Below are positions 35,450-44,287 of a DNA stretch of 64,000 bases, one piece after another. A program made the translations under genes and the position numbers. The stretch's first letter is position 1, and each line of letters opens with the position of its first letter. The notes under the pieces are model-generated. The model saw nothing but the letters and a program-made list of their open reading frames with translations. It ran no database searches and was not told the DNA's origin. The DNA comes from Candidatus Rokuibacteriota bacterium (lineage in GTDB: Bacteria; Methylomirabilota; Methylomirabilia; Rokubacteriales; CSP1-6): positions 1 through 64,000 of the forward strand of contig JAHFDN010000006.1 of NCBI GenBank assembly GCA_023248995.1, in the 5' to 3' direction.

Positions 35450-36499
35450 TCACCAGCGTCGGGTCTCGCCGTGCTTGAGAAGCCAGATCCGGTCCGGGTC
35501 GAGCCCGCGGCGGCGCGCCTCCGCCTCCACCCGCCTCGGCGGCTCCTCGATCGGCTCCTCGGCCAGGTCGAAGGTCCCCCAGTGGATGCCGACCATGTGC
35601 CTGCCGCCGACGTCCAGGAGCACCTGGAGCGCTTCCTCCGGGCTCGTGTGGTGAGCCTCCATGATGGAGGCAGGCCGATAGGCGCCGATGGGGATCGCCG
35701 CCAGGTCGAAGGGGCCGAGGCGCCGGCCGATCTCCTTGAAGACGTCGTAGTAGCCCGAGTCGCCGGCGAAGTAGAGCCGCTTCGTTTGGCCGGCGACGGC
35801 CCACCCGCCCCAGAGCCGGCGGTTCCGATCCCGGAGGCCGCGACCGCTGAAGTGCTGGGCGGGGAGGAACGTCAGCGTGAGCCCGTCGAACGTCCGGCTC
35901 TGCCACCAGTCCAGCTCCTCCACCCGCGTGATTCCCCGCTCCCGGAACCAGGCCTGGAGTCCCAGGGGCACCAGGAAGAGGGGACGCTGAACCTCGGCCA
36001 AGCGCGTCACCGTGGCCATGTCGAGGTGATCGTAGTGGTCGTGGGAGATGAGGACGAGGTGGATCGGCGGCAGGTCCTCGAACCTGAGCCCCGGAGGCGT
36101 CACGCGCGTGGGCCCGGCGAAGGAGACCGGGCTCGCCCGATCGGACCACTGGGGATCGGTGAGGAGGTTCACGCCGTCGAGCTGGACCAGGAGCGTCGAG
36201 TGGCCCACCCACGTGACCGTCGCCTCGGCGCGGTTCTCACGGAGCGCCTTCCCCTCGTTGGCCACCCGCGGCAGGTCCGCCGATCTCGGATGGAAGGTCG
36301 TCACCCAGAGGCGGGACACGAAGAACTTGGTTCGGACCCACGCGCCCGGGCGCGTGTAGGCGGCATTCGTGTTCCGGAAGCCATGCTCGAGGTGGTGGGC
36401 GGGAGCCCCGGGCTTCGGGCCGCCGGGCTCGGCGCAACCCGCCGCCAGCGAGCCGACCAGGAGGACGACAGCGGGCTGGAGGAGGCGCGCGCCCCTCAC
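35450..36499 (-). CDS. Metallo-beta-lactamase-fold lipoprotein (NAPE-PLD/UlaG-like)
   Basis: A 349-residue lipoprotein starting at GTG 36499, overlapping the bioB stop by 4 nt. The signal is LLQPAVVLLVGSLAAGC with lipobox near residue 23. The metal-binding core is HDHYDHLD near residue 155, with downstream His in PAQHFSGRGL, Asp in YFAGDSGYYD, and His in IHWGTFDL. The WVGHSTLLVQLDGVN start of the domain is typical of NAPE-hydrolysing phospholipase D-like proteins. It may act on membrane lipids in the periplasm. Why it trails bioB is unclear. Confidence 0.85.
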   Translation of the reverse strand: MRGARLLQPAVVLLVGSLAAGCAEPGGPKPGAPAHHLEHGFRNTNAAYTRPGAWVRTKFFVSRLWVTTFHPRSADLPRVANEGKALRENRAEATVTWVGHSTLLVQLDGVNLLTDPQWSDRASPVSFAGPTRVTPPGLRFEDLPPIHLVLISHDHYDHLDMATVTRLAEVQRPLFLVPLGLQAWFRERGITRVEELDWWQSRTFDGLTLTFLPAQHFSGRGLRDRNRRLWGGWAVAGQTKRLYFAGDSGYYDVFKEIGRRLGPFDLAAIPIGAYRPASIMEAHHTSPEEALQVLLDVGGRHMVGIHWGTFDLAEEPIEEPPRRVEAEARRRGLDPDRIWLLKHGETRRW

Positions 36500-37572
36500 G
36501 CGCTCTGGCGCTTGGTGAGACTCCCGGCGCCGCCGCCCAGCCCGCCGGCCATCCACAGCTCGGCGGCACACTCCGACTCGGCCGCCTCGTGGCCCAGGAT
36601 GGTGAAGCCCAGATCGCGGATCATGGCGAAGTCCGCCTCGGGGAGCTGGCCCTTGGTCGTCAGATAGTCGCCGACGAAGATGGAATTCGCCACGAGGAGG
36701 CCGAAGGGCTGCAGCCAGCGGAGCTGCACCTCACGGCCGCCGGCGATCCGGATCTCGGCCGCCGGGTTCAGCAGGCGGAAGAGGCAGAGGATCTTGAGGC
36801 ACTCTCGCGGCCCGAGCGCGGGCCGATCGGCCAGCGGCGTGCCGGCGATCGGGACCAGGAAGTTGATCGGGATCGAATCCGCCCCGAGCGCCCTGAGCGC
36901 GAAGGCCAGCGCCACGACGTCCTCGTCGGTCTCGCCCATCCCGAAGAGTGCGCCGGAGCACGGCGAGAGCCCCGCTGCCTTGGCGTGGCGGATCGTCGCG
37001 ACCCGGTCCTGGAAGGTGTGGGTGGAGCAGATCTCCTGGTAGAACCGCTCGCTCGTGTTCAGGTTGTGGTTGTAGGCGTGGACCCCCGCCTCCCGGAGGC
37101 GCTCGGCCTGCCCGTCCCTGAGGAGCCCGAGACAGGCGCACACCTCGAGGTCCGGGTGGGCCGCGCGGACCGCTCGGACGCCCTCCACGAGACGGTCGAG
37201 CTCGCGCTCGGTCGGGCCCCGCCCGCTCGCCACCATGCAGAAGCGCGCCGCCTTCGCCTTGACCGCCCGCTCCGCCGCGGCGAGGATCCCCGGGACCGGC
37301 AGGATCGGATACCTGGCAATGTCGGCCGTCGAGAGGGCGGACTGGGAACAGTAGTGGCAGTCCTCGGGGCAGAGCCCGCTCTTGACGTTCAGCAGGAAGT
37401 TCAGCTTGACCGTGACGCCCCAGTGGGCCCGGCGGACGCGCGCGGAAGCCGCGAGGAGAGAAAGGAGCTCGTCGTCCGGCGCCGTCAGAACCGCCCGGGC
37501 CTCCTCGGGCGTGATCGATCGGCCGTCGAGCGCGGTCTCGGCCAGCCGGTCCCACTCGACGGTCCGGGTCAC
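36496..37572 (-). CDS. bioB: Biotin synthase
   Basis: A 358-residue radical-SAM enzyme inserting sulfur into dethiobiotin. The [4Fe-4S] motif is SGLCPEDCHYCSQSA near residue 67. The conserved YNHNLNTSERFYQEICSTHT region, here interrupted only by normal variation, is near residue 160. The tail includes the [2Fe-2S] ligand Arg region INFLVPIAGTPL. The start codon overlaps the panB stop by 4 nt (ATGA), coupling biotin and pantothenate synthesis. No other bio genes are in view. Confidence 0.95.
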   Translation of the reverse strand: MTRTVEWDRLAETALDGRSITPEEARAVLTAPDDELLSLLAASARVRRAHWGVTVKLNFLLNVKSGLCPEDCHYCSQSALSTADIARYPILPVPGILAAAERAVKAKAARFCMVASGRGPTERELDRLVEGVRAVRAAHPDLEVCACLGLLRDGQAERLREAGVHAYNHNLNTSERFYQEICSTHTFQDRVATIRHAKAAGLSPCSGALFGMGETDEDVVALAFALRALGADSIPINFLVPIAGTPLADRPALGPRECLKILCLFRLLNPAAEIRIAGGREVQLRWLQPFGLLVANSIFVGDYLTTKGQLPEADFAMIRDLGFTILGHEAAESECAAELWMAGGLGGGAGSLTKRQSA

Positions 37573-38438
37573 AGGTCGTCCTCGCGCGGCGCGCGGATCG
37601 TCGAGAGCCGGTCCTTGAGGGAACGGATGACGGCGTCGTCCATGGACACGGCGCGCTCGGGGATGGAGAAGCGTCGCGTGCGCACCTCATCGGCGAATTT
37701 CCTCGCCGCGTTCCGGATCGTCTCGCCGAGATCGGCGTAGCGCTTGGCGTGCTTGGGCGTGAAGTCGGGGATCCACCCGAGCAGGTCGTGGATCACCTGG
37801 ACCTGGCCGTCGCAGTCGGGCCCGGCGCCGATCCCGATGGTCGGGATTCCCAGGCTTTCCGTGATGAGGCGGGCGAGCTCCGCCGGGATGCATTCGAGCA
37901 CCAGCGCGAAGGCCCCGGCCGTCTCCACGGCCACCGCGTCCCTGAGGATTTCCTCCGCCGCCGCGAGCGATCTGCCCTGCACCCTGTAGCCTCCCAGGTT
38001 GAGCACCTGCTGCGGCGTGAGCCCCACATGCCCCATCACGGGAATCCCCGCCGCCACGAGCCGGCGGACCGTCTCGGCGACGGACCGTCCCCCCTCGAGC
38101 TTCACGGCCTGCGCTCCCGCCTCCTGGATGAAGCGGGCCGCGTTGTCCATGGCCCGCTCGAGGCTCACCGTGTAGCTCATGAACGGCATGTCGGCGACGA
38201 CGAGGGCCCGTCGGCTTCCCCGCATGACCGCCTTGACGTGATGGAGCATGTCGTCCATGGTGACGGCCGTGGTGTCCGTGTACCCGAGGACCACCATGCC
38301 CAGCGAATCGCCGACAAGGATCAGCGGGACCTCGGCCTCCTCGACGAGCCGGGCCGTCACCGCGTCGTAGGCCGTGAGCATGGGGATCGGGATCCCCTGC
38401 TCTTTCATCTTCCTGATCTCCGGGATCGTGACGCGCAT
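37569..38438 (-). CDS. panB: 3-Methyl-2-oxobutanoate hydroxymethyltransferase
   Basis: A 289-residue TIM-barrel enzyme making ketopantoate for coenzyme A. It has ILVGDSLGMVVLGY near residue 42 (metal Asp), EAGAQAVKLEGG near residue 105, VMGHVGLTPQQV near residue 132, and GIGAGPDCDGQVQVIHDLLG near residue 195. ATG 38438 is the family start; the longer frame adds unrelated residues. First gene of panB-bioB-MBL. Confidence 0.95.
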   Translation of the reverse strand: MRVTIPEIRKMKEQGIPIPMLTAYDAVTARLVEEAEVPLILVGDSLGMVVLGYTDTTAVTMDDMLHHVKAVMRGSRRALVVADMPFMSYTVSLERAMDNAARFIQEAGAQAVKLEGGRSVAETVRRLVAAGIPVMGHVGLTPQQVLNLGGYRVQGRSLAAAEEILRDAVAVETAGAFALVLECIPAELARLITESLGIPTIGIGAGPDCDGQVQVIHDLLGWIPDFTPKHAKRYADLGETIRNAARKFADEVRTRRFSIPERAVSMDDAVIRSLKDRLSTIRAPREDDL

Positions 38439-38486
38439 GGTTCTTCTCGTACCATCCGCGCCGCGCGCTGTCAAGTCAGGAAGGTG

Positions 38487-38780
38487 TCAGCGCGGGGAGG
38501 GCGAACGGGCAGGGGTGCGTCCTTCCGGGGCGGGCGCGGCGAGGCCGAGGGTGCGGAGACGTTTCCTGAGCGTGTTCCGGTTCAGGCCGAGGAGGCGGGC
38601 GGCCCTGAGCTGGTTGCCCCCCGACAGGAGCAGGACGTGGCGCAGGAGCGGCCGCTCGACCCGCGCCAGGACGGCGCGGTAGACGGAGCCCGCCTTCTGC
38701 GTGACCACCTCGCTCACGACCGACGGCAGGGCGGCGTCCACCAGCTTCTCGAACCCGTCCACCCCCCGTCCGTCGTCCAT
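38487..38780 (-). CDS. Fis-type DNA-binding protein
   Basis: A 97-residue protein with a C-terminal Fis helix-turn-helix: LLRHVLLLSGGNQLRAARLL then GLNRNTLRKRLRTLGL near residues 50-85. It matches the DNA-binding end of sigma-54 activators and Fis. The N-terminal half (GFEKLVDAALPSVV) is helical and may dimerise. Upstream in-frame starts as far as 38861 are possible. It precedes panB by 48 bp in the same direction and could regulate it or the nearby nitrogen genes, but no target is shown. Confidence 0.78.
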   Translation of the reverse strand: MDDGRGVDGFEKLVDAALPSVVSEVVTQKAGSVYRAVLARVERPLLRHVLLLSGGNQLRAARLLGLNRNTLRKRLRTLGLAAPAPEGRTPARSPSPR

Positions 38781-39150
38781 TCGCTGTCCTAGCACTCTTT
38801 CTTCGACCGGCAGCAAGCCGCGTGCCGACGAAGCCACGACGGCCAGGCCCTGAATTTTCAAGAGGTTGGCTGTCTCTGGTCCTGGCCAGAGCCGACCGGG
38901 ATGCCTTGCTCGTAGGCAGATTGTCAGGTCTGCCCACGATTCGCGCAGTTCACGGGGCGAAGCGGCGATTTGGGGGCGGGCTAGTGGACTTCCAACGAAC
39001 TCGAGCTAAGACTCATGCCGGACTCGATGTGCCGGGCCAAATAACGAGCCAGACGAGGCCCGAGGGAGGAGCCGACCGGAGCGTACGCGGTTGTACGTGA
39101 GGATCGGCGACAACCGAGAACGAAGTATGGCGAAGTTAGTTGGAACGGCA
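38781..39150. other. Non-coding 370-bp stretch with two hairpins
   Basis: No convincing gene on either strand. GGCAGA (38915-38920) pairs with TCTGCC (38929-38934). A larger stem near 39070-39107 combines GCCGA/TCGGC with GCGTAC/GTACGT around GCGGTT. The base composition is lower in GC than its neighbours. It separates the Fis-like gene from the outer-membrane barrel gene. It may be a small RNA, a scar of an inserted element, or plain intergenic sequence. Confidence 0.4.
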
Positions 39151-40344
39151 CTAGAAGAACGAGTAGTAGAGGCTCAGGGAGATGGTGTCCAGGGACGTGG
39201 ACGTGGGGCTGCCGATGTCGCGCATGCCGCGGAACTTGAAGACCTTCTCGTCAGCGTCGTCGTGACGGAACTCGGCACGACCGACCAGGCCCTTCCAGAT
39301 CTTGTACTGGACCGTGGCCGTCGTGGACCAGAGGTCGACCTTGGAGCCGAAGCCGGTGCGGGCCCCGTCGGCATCCTTGAAATACTCCTGGCGCAGCGAG
39401 GTTCGGAGCTTCTCCGTCCAGTCATAGGCTGCGTATGCCGCCCAGCCCCACCAGGTCGCGTTCTTGCTCTGGCGAGTGTCCAGCGCTTCGAGGGACGCTT
39501 CTTTCGTCTCGTGGCCGTAATCGACGTTGAGCCCCAGCGTCGTGTTCTTGAAGCCGGTATAGTTGAGCACCCAGTCGAGCACGTAGCGGGTCTTGGTGTT
39601 GTTGTCGTTCTGCTCGGGACCCGAGATCCAGTTCAGGTTGGCGGTAAAATCCTTGACGGGCGTAAAGGCAAACTGGCCGGTGGCCGAAGGCCGGTCATTG
39701 TTGTCCCTTGAATTGTCCCAGCCGAGCACGACCCCCGCCGTGACGCTGAACCAGTCCGTGAGCGTGTACGACACGAGCCCGCCCGTGTGGGTGAACGGAA
39801 TAGCCAGGCTGAACAGGTAACCTCTGGAGAAATTCAGATTGTTGGGAGACTCGATCACCTCGTAGCCGAGGAGGGTGACGAACTTGCCGCCCTTGAGCGT
39901 CAGGCCGCTCCCGAGGGGAACCGTTGCCGACAGGTAGGCTTCCTGAAAGTCGAACCACTTGGTATTGCGGAACGGGAAGACCTGCTCCTCGTCCCGGAAA
40001 ATCCCCAGCGAATGGTTCTTCTGGGAGTCGAGGCCCGCCGTCGCCACCAGGCCGAAGCCGAAGGGGTACTTCTCCGAAGGGTCCTTCTTGATGCTGAACT
40101 CGGCGATGTTGAAGGTGTACCCCTCGTTGAAGTCGTAGAGGCGGAACTCGTTGACGGCACGCCTGCCCGCCCCGGTCAGGTTACCGGTATAGCTGTTCTC
40201 GATATAGGAGAAGAGGGTGACCTCCTCCCAGAGCGTCTTCGGCTTCTCCGCCTCTTTCGGCTTTTCCTGGGCAGAGACTCCCGAGAACGACCAGGCGACG
40301 AACGAGGCGAGGACCAGCGTGACAGGCACGAGCTTTCGGATCAA
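39151..40344 (-). CDS. Outer-membrane beta-barrel protein (porin-like, BBP2-type)
   Basis: A 397-residue protein with signal peptide (VTLVLASFVAWSFSGVSA) and then alternating amphipathic strands to a C-terminal phenylalanine (LSLYYSFF), the outer-membrane insertion signal. A conserved central segment, KGGKFVTLLGYEVIESPNN, is typical of the BBP2 putative barrel family. Many WxxY/NxT strand ends fit a 16- to 18-strand porin. It lies just downstream of the nitrogen operon in the same direction. It might pass ammonium or amino-nitrogen compounds, but that is a guess. Confidence 0.86.
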   Translation of the reverse strand: MIRKLVPVTLVLASFVAWSFSGVSAQEKPKEAEKPKTLWEEVTLFSYIENSYTGNLTGAGRRAVNEFRLYDFNEGYTFNIAEFSIKKDPSEKYPFGFGLVATAGLDSQKNHSLGIFRDEEQVFPFRNTKWFDFQEAYLSATVPLGSGLTLKGGKFVTLLGYEVIESPNNLNFSRGYLFSLAIPFTHTGGLVSYTLTDWFSVTAGVVLGWDNSRDNNDRPSATGQFAFTPVKDFTANLNWISGPEQNDNNTKTRYVLDWVLNYTGFKNTTLGLNVDYGHETKEASLEALDTRQSKNATWWGWAAYAAYDWTEKLRTSLRQEYFKDADGARTGFGSKVDLWSTTATVQYKIWKGLVGRAEFRHDDADEKVFKFRGMRDIGSPTSTSLDTISLSLYYSFF

Positions 40345-40452
40345 GGCGTTCCCTCCCTGGGTGCTGACGATCTAGGCACATCCCTGACCCGGCAGTCAGG
40401 CCCCCCGATGCCCCGTTTGTAGTCCCAGGCCCGGTGCCGAGTCAAGGGGTTT

Positions 40453-40800
<348 letters not shown>

Positions 40801-42477
40801 TCAGCGACCCCCTTCGGGGGCGACCACTCTGGCGGGAACCGCCTGGGCCCTCGCGGAGCCCAGCGCGCCCATTCCATGCACAAGCGTGGGCGGGCCTTGG
40901 ATCTCCGGGTACCCGTGAGCGCCCATCTCGGGGACGTCCAGGCCCTCCAGTTCCACGTCGCGCGGCACGCGCATCCCGATGGTGGCATCCAGGAGCTTGA
41001 AGAAGAGCCAGGAGGCGCCGAAGATGAAGCCGAAGTTGACCACCGGACCGATGATCTGGGCCACGAGCTGGGAAGGATCGCCGTACAGAAGACCCTTCAC
41101 CGTGCTGGGAACCCCGTTGAACCCGTCCCCGTACGTGCCGTCGGCGAAGAGGCCGAGGCTGATCACCCCCCAGGCGCCGCAGGTGCCGTGGACCGAGATG
41201 GCGCCCACCGGGTCGTCCACCTTCATCGTCCGCTCGAAGAAGAACACGCTCCAGCACAGGATCACGCCCGCGATCGCGCCGATCACGAACGCCCAGAAGC
41301 TGGAGACGAAGGCGCAGGGCGCCGTGATGGCCACGAGGCCGGCCAGGAAGCCGTTGGCCGCCATGCTGGGGTCCGGCTTGCCGTAGACGACCCACATGTA
41401 GAGGGCGGCCAAGATCGCCCCGGCCGCCGAGGCCAGCATCGTGTTCACCGCGATGACCGCGATGCGGAGATCGCCACCGGCGAGGGTGCTGCCCGGGTTG
41501 AAGCCGAACCATCCGAACGCGAGGATAAAGCACCCCAGAATGGCCATGGGGATGTTGTGCCCGGGGATCGGGTTCGGCGTGCCGTCCTTGGTGTACTTGC
41601 CGATCCGCGGCCCGAGGACCATCGCCCCCGCGAGGCCCGTCACCCCGCCGACCATGTGAACGACGGAGGAGCCGGCGAAGTCCACGTAGCCGTGGCCGAG
41701 GCCGAAGTTCTTGCCGAGCGTGGAGAGCCACCCGCCGCCCCAGACCCAGTTGGCGAAGAGCGGATAGGTGATCATCGAAATGAAGAAGCCATAGATGAAG
41801 AAGGCGCTGAACTTCCAGCGCTCGGCCATCGCGCCGGTCGGGATCGTGGCCGCTGTGTCCATGAAGACCATCTGGAAGAGGAAGAGCGCGAACACCGCCA
41901 CGTCGTAGCTCGAGCCCGCCAGGAAGAAGCCCTTCGTGCCCCAGAGGCCGAACTCCTTGCCGAACAGCGTGATCGTGAATTCGCTGTCGAGGACGCCCGT
42001 GCCGCCCAGCGTGCCCAGCGCGCCCACGCCGCCCATCTGAAGGGCGAACCCCATGATCCAGTAGCCGGTCATCCCGATCGCGTAGATCATGAAGTTCATC
42101 ATCATCGTGTGGGCGACGTTCTTCGCCCGGGTGAACCCGGTCTCGGCGAGCGCAAACCCCGCCTGCATGAACATGACGAGGAAGCCGGTGATAAGGGTCC
42201 ACATGATGTTGATCGCAACCCTGTTGTGGCCGACGGCGTCCGCCACCTCCACGAGGGTCGGCTTTCCGGCTTCCTTGGCGGGGACGTCGGCGATCGTGCC
42301 CGTGGCGGTCCCGCCAGGATCGGGCTTCGGCGGGGGCGCCGGCGCGGCCGCCTGGGCCGCCGCGTCCGCCGGTTTCTCCGCCGGCTTGTCCTGCGACAGC
42401 GCCTTGCCCGCCAGGGCGACGATCAGGGCAAGGCCACACACCCCGAGCCTCCAGCTCCATCGGCTGCCGATCCGCAT
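40801..42477 (-). CDS. amt: Ammonium transporter with long N-terminal extension (first copy)
   Basis: A 558-residue Amt/MEP channel, against about 400-450 for simple AmtB. The signal-like first segment LGVCGLALIVALAGKALS is followed by a Pro/Ala/Asp-rich stretch of about 55 residues before the first channel helix (WTLITGFLVMFMQAGFALAE). The twin histidines are in SSVVHMVGGVTGLAGA near residue 280 and SVHGTCGAWGVISL near residue 435. The extension probably lies in the periplasm. A sigma-54 promoter candidate lies 46 bp upstream, consistent with expression under nitrogen limitation. Confidence 0.92.
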   Translation of the reverse strand: MRIGSRWSWRLGVCGLALIVALAGKALSQDKPAEKPADAAAQAAAPAPPPKPDPGGTATGTIADVPAKEAGKPTLVEVADAVGHNRVAINIMWTLITGFLVMFMQAGFALAETGFTRAKNVAHTMMMNFMIYAIGMTGYWIMGFALQMGGVGALGTLGGTGVLDSEFTITLFGKEFGLWGTKGFFLAGSSYDVAVFALFLFQMVFMDTAATIPTGAMAERWKFSAFFIYGFFISMITYPLFANWVWGGGWLSTLGKNFGLGHGYVDFAGSSVVHMVGGVTGLAGAMVLGPRIGKYTKDGTPNPIPGHNIPMAILGCFILAFGWFGFNPGSTLAGGDLRIAVIAVNTMLASAAGAILAALYMWVVYGKPDPSMAANGFLAGLVAITAPCAFVSSFWAFVIGAIAGVILCWSVFFFERTMKVDDPVGAISVHGTCGAWGVISLGLFADGTYGDGFNGVPSTVKGLLYGDPSQLVAQIIGPVVNFGFIFGASWLFFKLLDATIGMRVPRDVELEGLDVPEMGAHGYPEIQGPPTLVHGMGALGSARAQAVPARVVAPEGGR

Positions 42478-42522
42478 GCTCGACTCCTTTCGCGAGAGAT
42501 GAATGACTTCGAGTCCCGTCGG

Positions 42523-42538
42523 TGCGATTACCGTGCCA
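42523..42538 (-). promoter_or_regulatory. Sigma-54 promoter upstream of amt-glnK
   Basis: On the minus strand the sequence is TGGCACGGTAATCGCA. Against TGGCACG-N4-TTGCA only one base differs (TCGCA for TTGCA), and the essential GG and GC have the right 10-nt spacing. It predicts a start near 42512, about 35 nt before the amt ATG and its AAGGAG ribosome site. Confidence 0.75.
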
Positions 42539-42685
42539 GGGCGCTGAGGACCGCGCGCAACTGCTAACTGATTGAAATGACGGGAACCGGCGTGGAGTGC
42601 CGCGATGGGAGGCAGGCCTGGCCCCTGCTCACGGAACGATCAAGCGCGGACGATTGCTTAAACCGGAGTCAGCGGACAGGCCCGT

Positions 42686-42737
42686 CCCCCTCACCCTGCC
42701 CTCTCCCCCGCCGGGGGAGAGGATAAAGGTGAGGGGG
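42686..42737. repeat. Dispersed GC hairpin repeat, copy 2
   Basis: Two nested perfect 10-bp arms: CCCCCTCACC (42686-42695) with GGTGAGGGGG (42728-42737), and CCTCTCCCCC (42700-42709) with GGGGGAGAGG (42713-42722). It begins 8 bp beyond the glnA stop, so it could also end glnA transcription, though there is no U-run. Related copies are at 13877 and 46218. Confidence 0.75.
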
Positions 42738-42744
42738 AAGGGTT

Positions 42745-44169
42745 CTAGATGTCGAAGTACAGCGCAAACTCCCAGGGATGCGGCCGGAGGCGGATCTGGT
42801 CGTCCTCGTTCTTCCGCTTGTACTCGATCCAGGTCTCGATCAGATCCGGGGTGAAGACGTCGCCCTTCAGGAGGAACTCGTGGTCCTTCTCGAGCGCGTC
42901 CAGCACCTCGCCGAGGGAGCCCGGGAGCTGCTTGACCCTCTTCGCCTCGGCGGGCGGCAGCTCGTACAGATCCTTGTCGATGGGTTGGCCGGGATCGATC
43001 TTGTTGGCGACTCCGTCGAGGCCCGCCATGAGGCAGGCGGCGAAGGAGAGGTAGGGGTTGCAGGAGGGATCCGGCGTCCTGAACTCGATGCGCTTGGACT
43101 TCTCCGACCGGGAGTACATCGGGATCCGGACACAGGCCGAGCGGTTCCGCTGGCTGTACACGAGGTTGATGGGAGCCTCGTAGCCCGGCACCAGCCGGCG
43201 GTAAGAGTTGGTCGTCGGGGCGATGATCGCGCACAGGGCGGCGGCGTGCTTCAGAATGCCGCCGATGTAATACAGGCAGAACTTCGAGATGTCGGCGTAG
43301 CTGCCGCGCTCGTACATCAGGTTCTTGCCGCTCTTCCAGAGCGACTGGTGGGTGTGCATGCCCGAGCCGTTGTCCTGGAAGATCGGCTTGGGCATGAAGG
43401 TGGCCGTCTTACCGTGCTTCTTGGCGGTGTTCTTGGCGCAGTACTTGTACCACATGACGCTGTCGGCCATCTTGGTCAGCGTGTTGAAGCGCATGTCCAC
43501 CTCGGTCTGCCCGGCGGTGGCCACCTCGTGGTGGTGCACCTCGATCTTGACGCCGACGGACTCCAGCGCCAGCACCATGTCGGAGCGGATGTCCTGGAAC
43601 TTGTCCATGGGCGGCACCGGGAAATAGCCCTGCTTGTAGCGAGGCTTGTAGCCCAGGTTGGGGCGGTCGGGGGTCCCCGGCTTGCCGGAGTTCCAGAACC
43701 CCGCCTCGGAGTCGATATAGTAGTAGCCGCAGTTGTACGTCTGGTCGAAGCGGATCTCGTCGAAGAAGAAGAACTCCAGCTCGGGGCCGATGTACACCGT
43801 GTCCGCCACGCCCGACTTCTTCACGTAGGCCTCGGCCTTCTGAGCGATATAGCGCGGGTCGCGACTGTAGGACTTCCCCGTGACCGGATCCTTGACGTTC
43901 GTGATGAGAACGAGGGTCGGCACCGCGGTGAACGGGTCCATCGCCGCCGTGGACGGGTCGGGAATCAGGAGCATGTCGGATTCGTCGATGGTCTGGAAGC
44001 CGCGGATGGACGAGCCGTCGAAGCCGATCCCTTCCTCGAAGAGCTCCTCGGTGAGCTCTCCCACCGGGATCGAGAAGTGCTGCCACAGACCGGGGACGTC
44101 TATGAAGCGGAGGTCCACGATCTTGGCGCCCTTCTCCTTGGCCAGCTTGAAGACATCCTTCGGGGTCAT
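42745..44169 (-). CDS. glnA: Glutamine synthetase type I
   Basis: A 474-residue dodecameric enzyme that makes glutamine from glutamate, ammonia and ATP. It has the beta-Grasp start [38 protein letters not shown] near residue 50, the metal-site block [12 protein letters not shown] near residue 130, and the ATP site [18 protein letters not shown] near residue 265. [11 protein letters not shown] near residue 400 carries the Tyr adenylylated by GlnE, so covalent control is likely. It sits between the two amt/glnK pairs, all in one direction. Confidence 0.97.
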   Translation of the reverse strand: MTPKDVFKLAKEKGAKIVDLRFIDVPGLWQHFSIPVGELTEELFEEGIGFDGSSIRGFQTIDESDMLLIPDPSTAAMDPFTAVPTLVLITNVKDPVTGKSYSRDPRYIAQKAEAYVKKSGVADTVYIGPELEFFFFDEIRFDQTYNCGYYYIDSEAGFWNSGKPGTPDRPNLGYKPRYKQGYFPVPPMDKFQDIRSDMVLALESVGVKIEVHHHEVATAGQTEVDMRFNTLTKMADSVMWYKYCAKNTAKKHGKTATFMPKPIFQDNGSGMHTHQSLWKSGKNLMYERGSYADISKFCLYYIGGILKHAAALCAIIAPTTNSYRRLVPGYEAPINLVYSQRNRSACVRIPMYSRSEKSKRIEFRTPDPSCNPYLSFAACLMAGLDGVANKIDPGQPIDKDLYELPPAEAKRVKQLPGSLGEVLDALEKDHEFLLKGDVFTPDLIETWIEYKRKNEDDQIRLRPHPWEFALYFDI

Positions 44170-44192
44170 GCGTCGCCTCCTCTCGGGCGCGT

Positions 44193-44214
44193 GGCCCCGG
44201 CTCTCGCCGGGGCC
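44193..44214 (-). promoter_or_regulatory. Stable 9-bp hairpin in the glnA leader
   Basis: On the minus strand GGCCCCGGC-GAGA-GCCGGGGCC is a perfect stem with a GNRA-type tetraloop. It ends 23 nt before the glnA ATG, just before GAGGAGG. With no U-run it is a poor terminator. It could stabilise a processed glnA message or moderate read-through from amt. A second inverted repeat, CTTCAG-N6-CTGAAG, lies at 44238-44255. Confidence 0.5.
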
Positions 44215-44287
44215 CGAATGAGATTATTTCCGGCCGACTTCAGGACTCACTGAAGATACTGAGATCGCCCCGCAAAATCAAGCCTCC

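Noticed and set aside
44262-44285. Sigma-54 promoter before glnA
   Set aside because: GCAAAATCAAGCC has the two halves out of register and lacks the GG pair.
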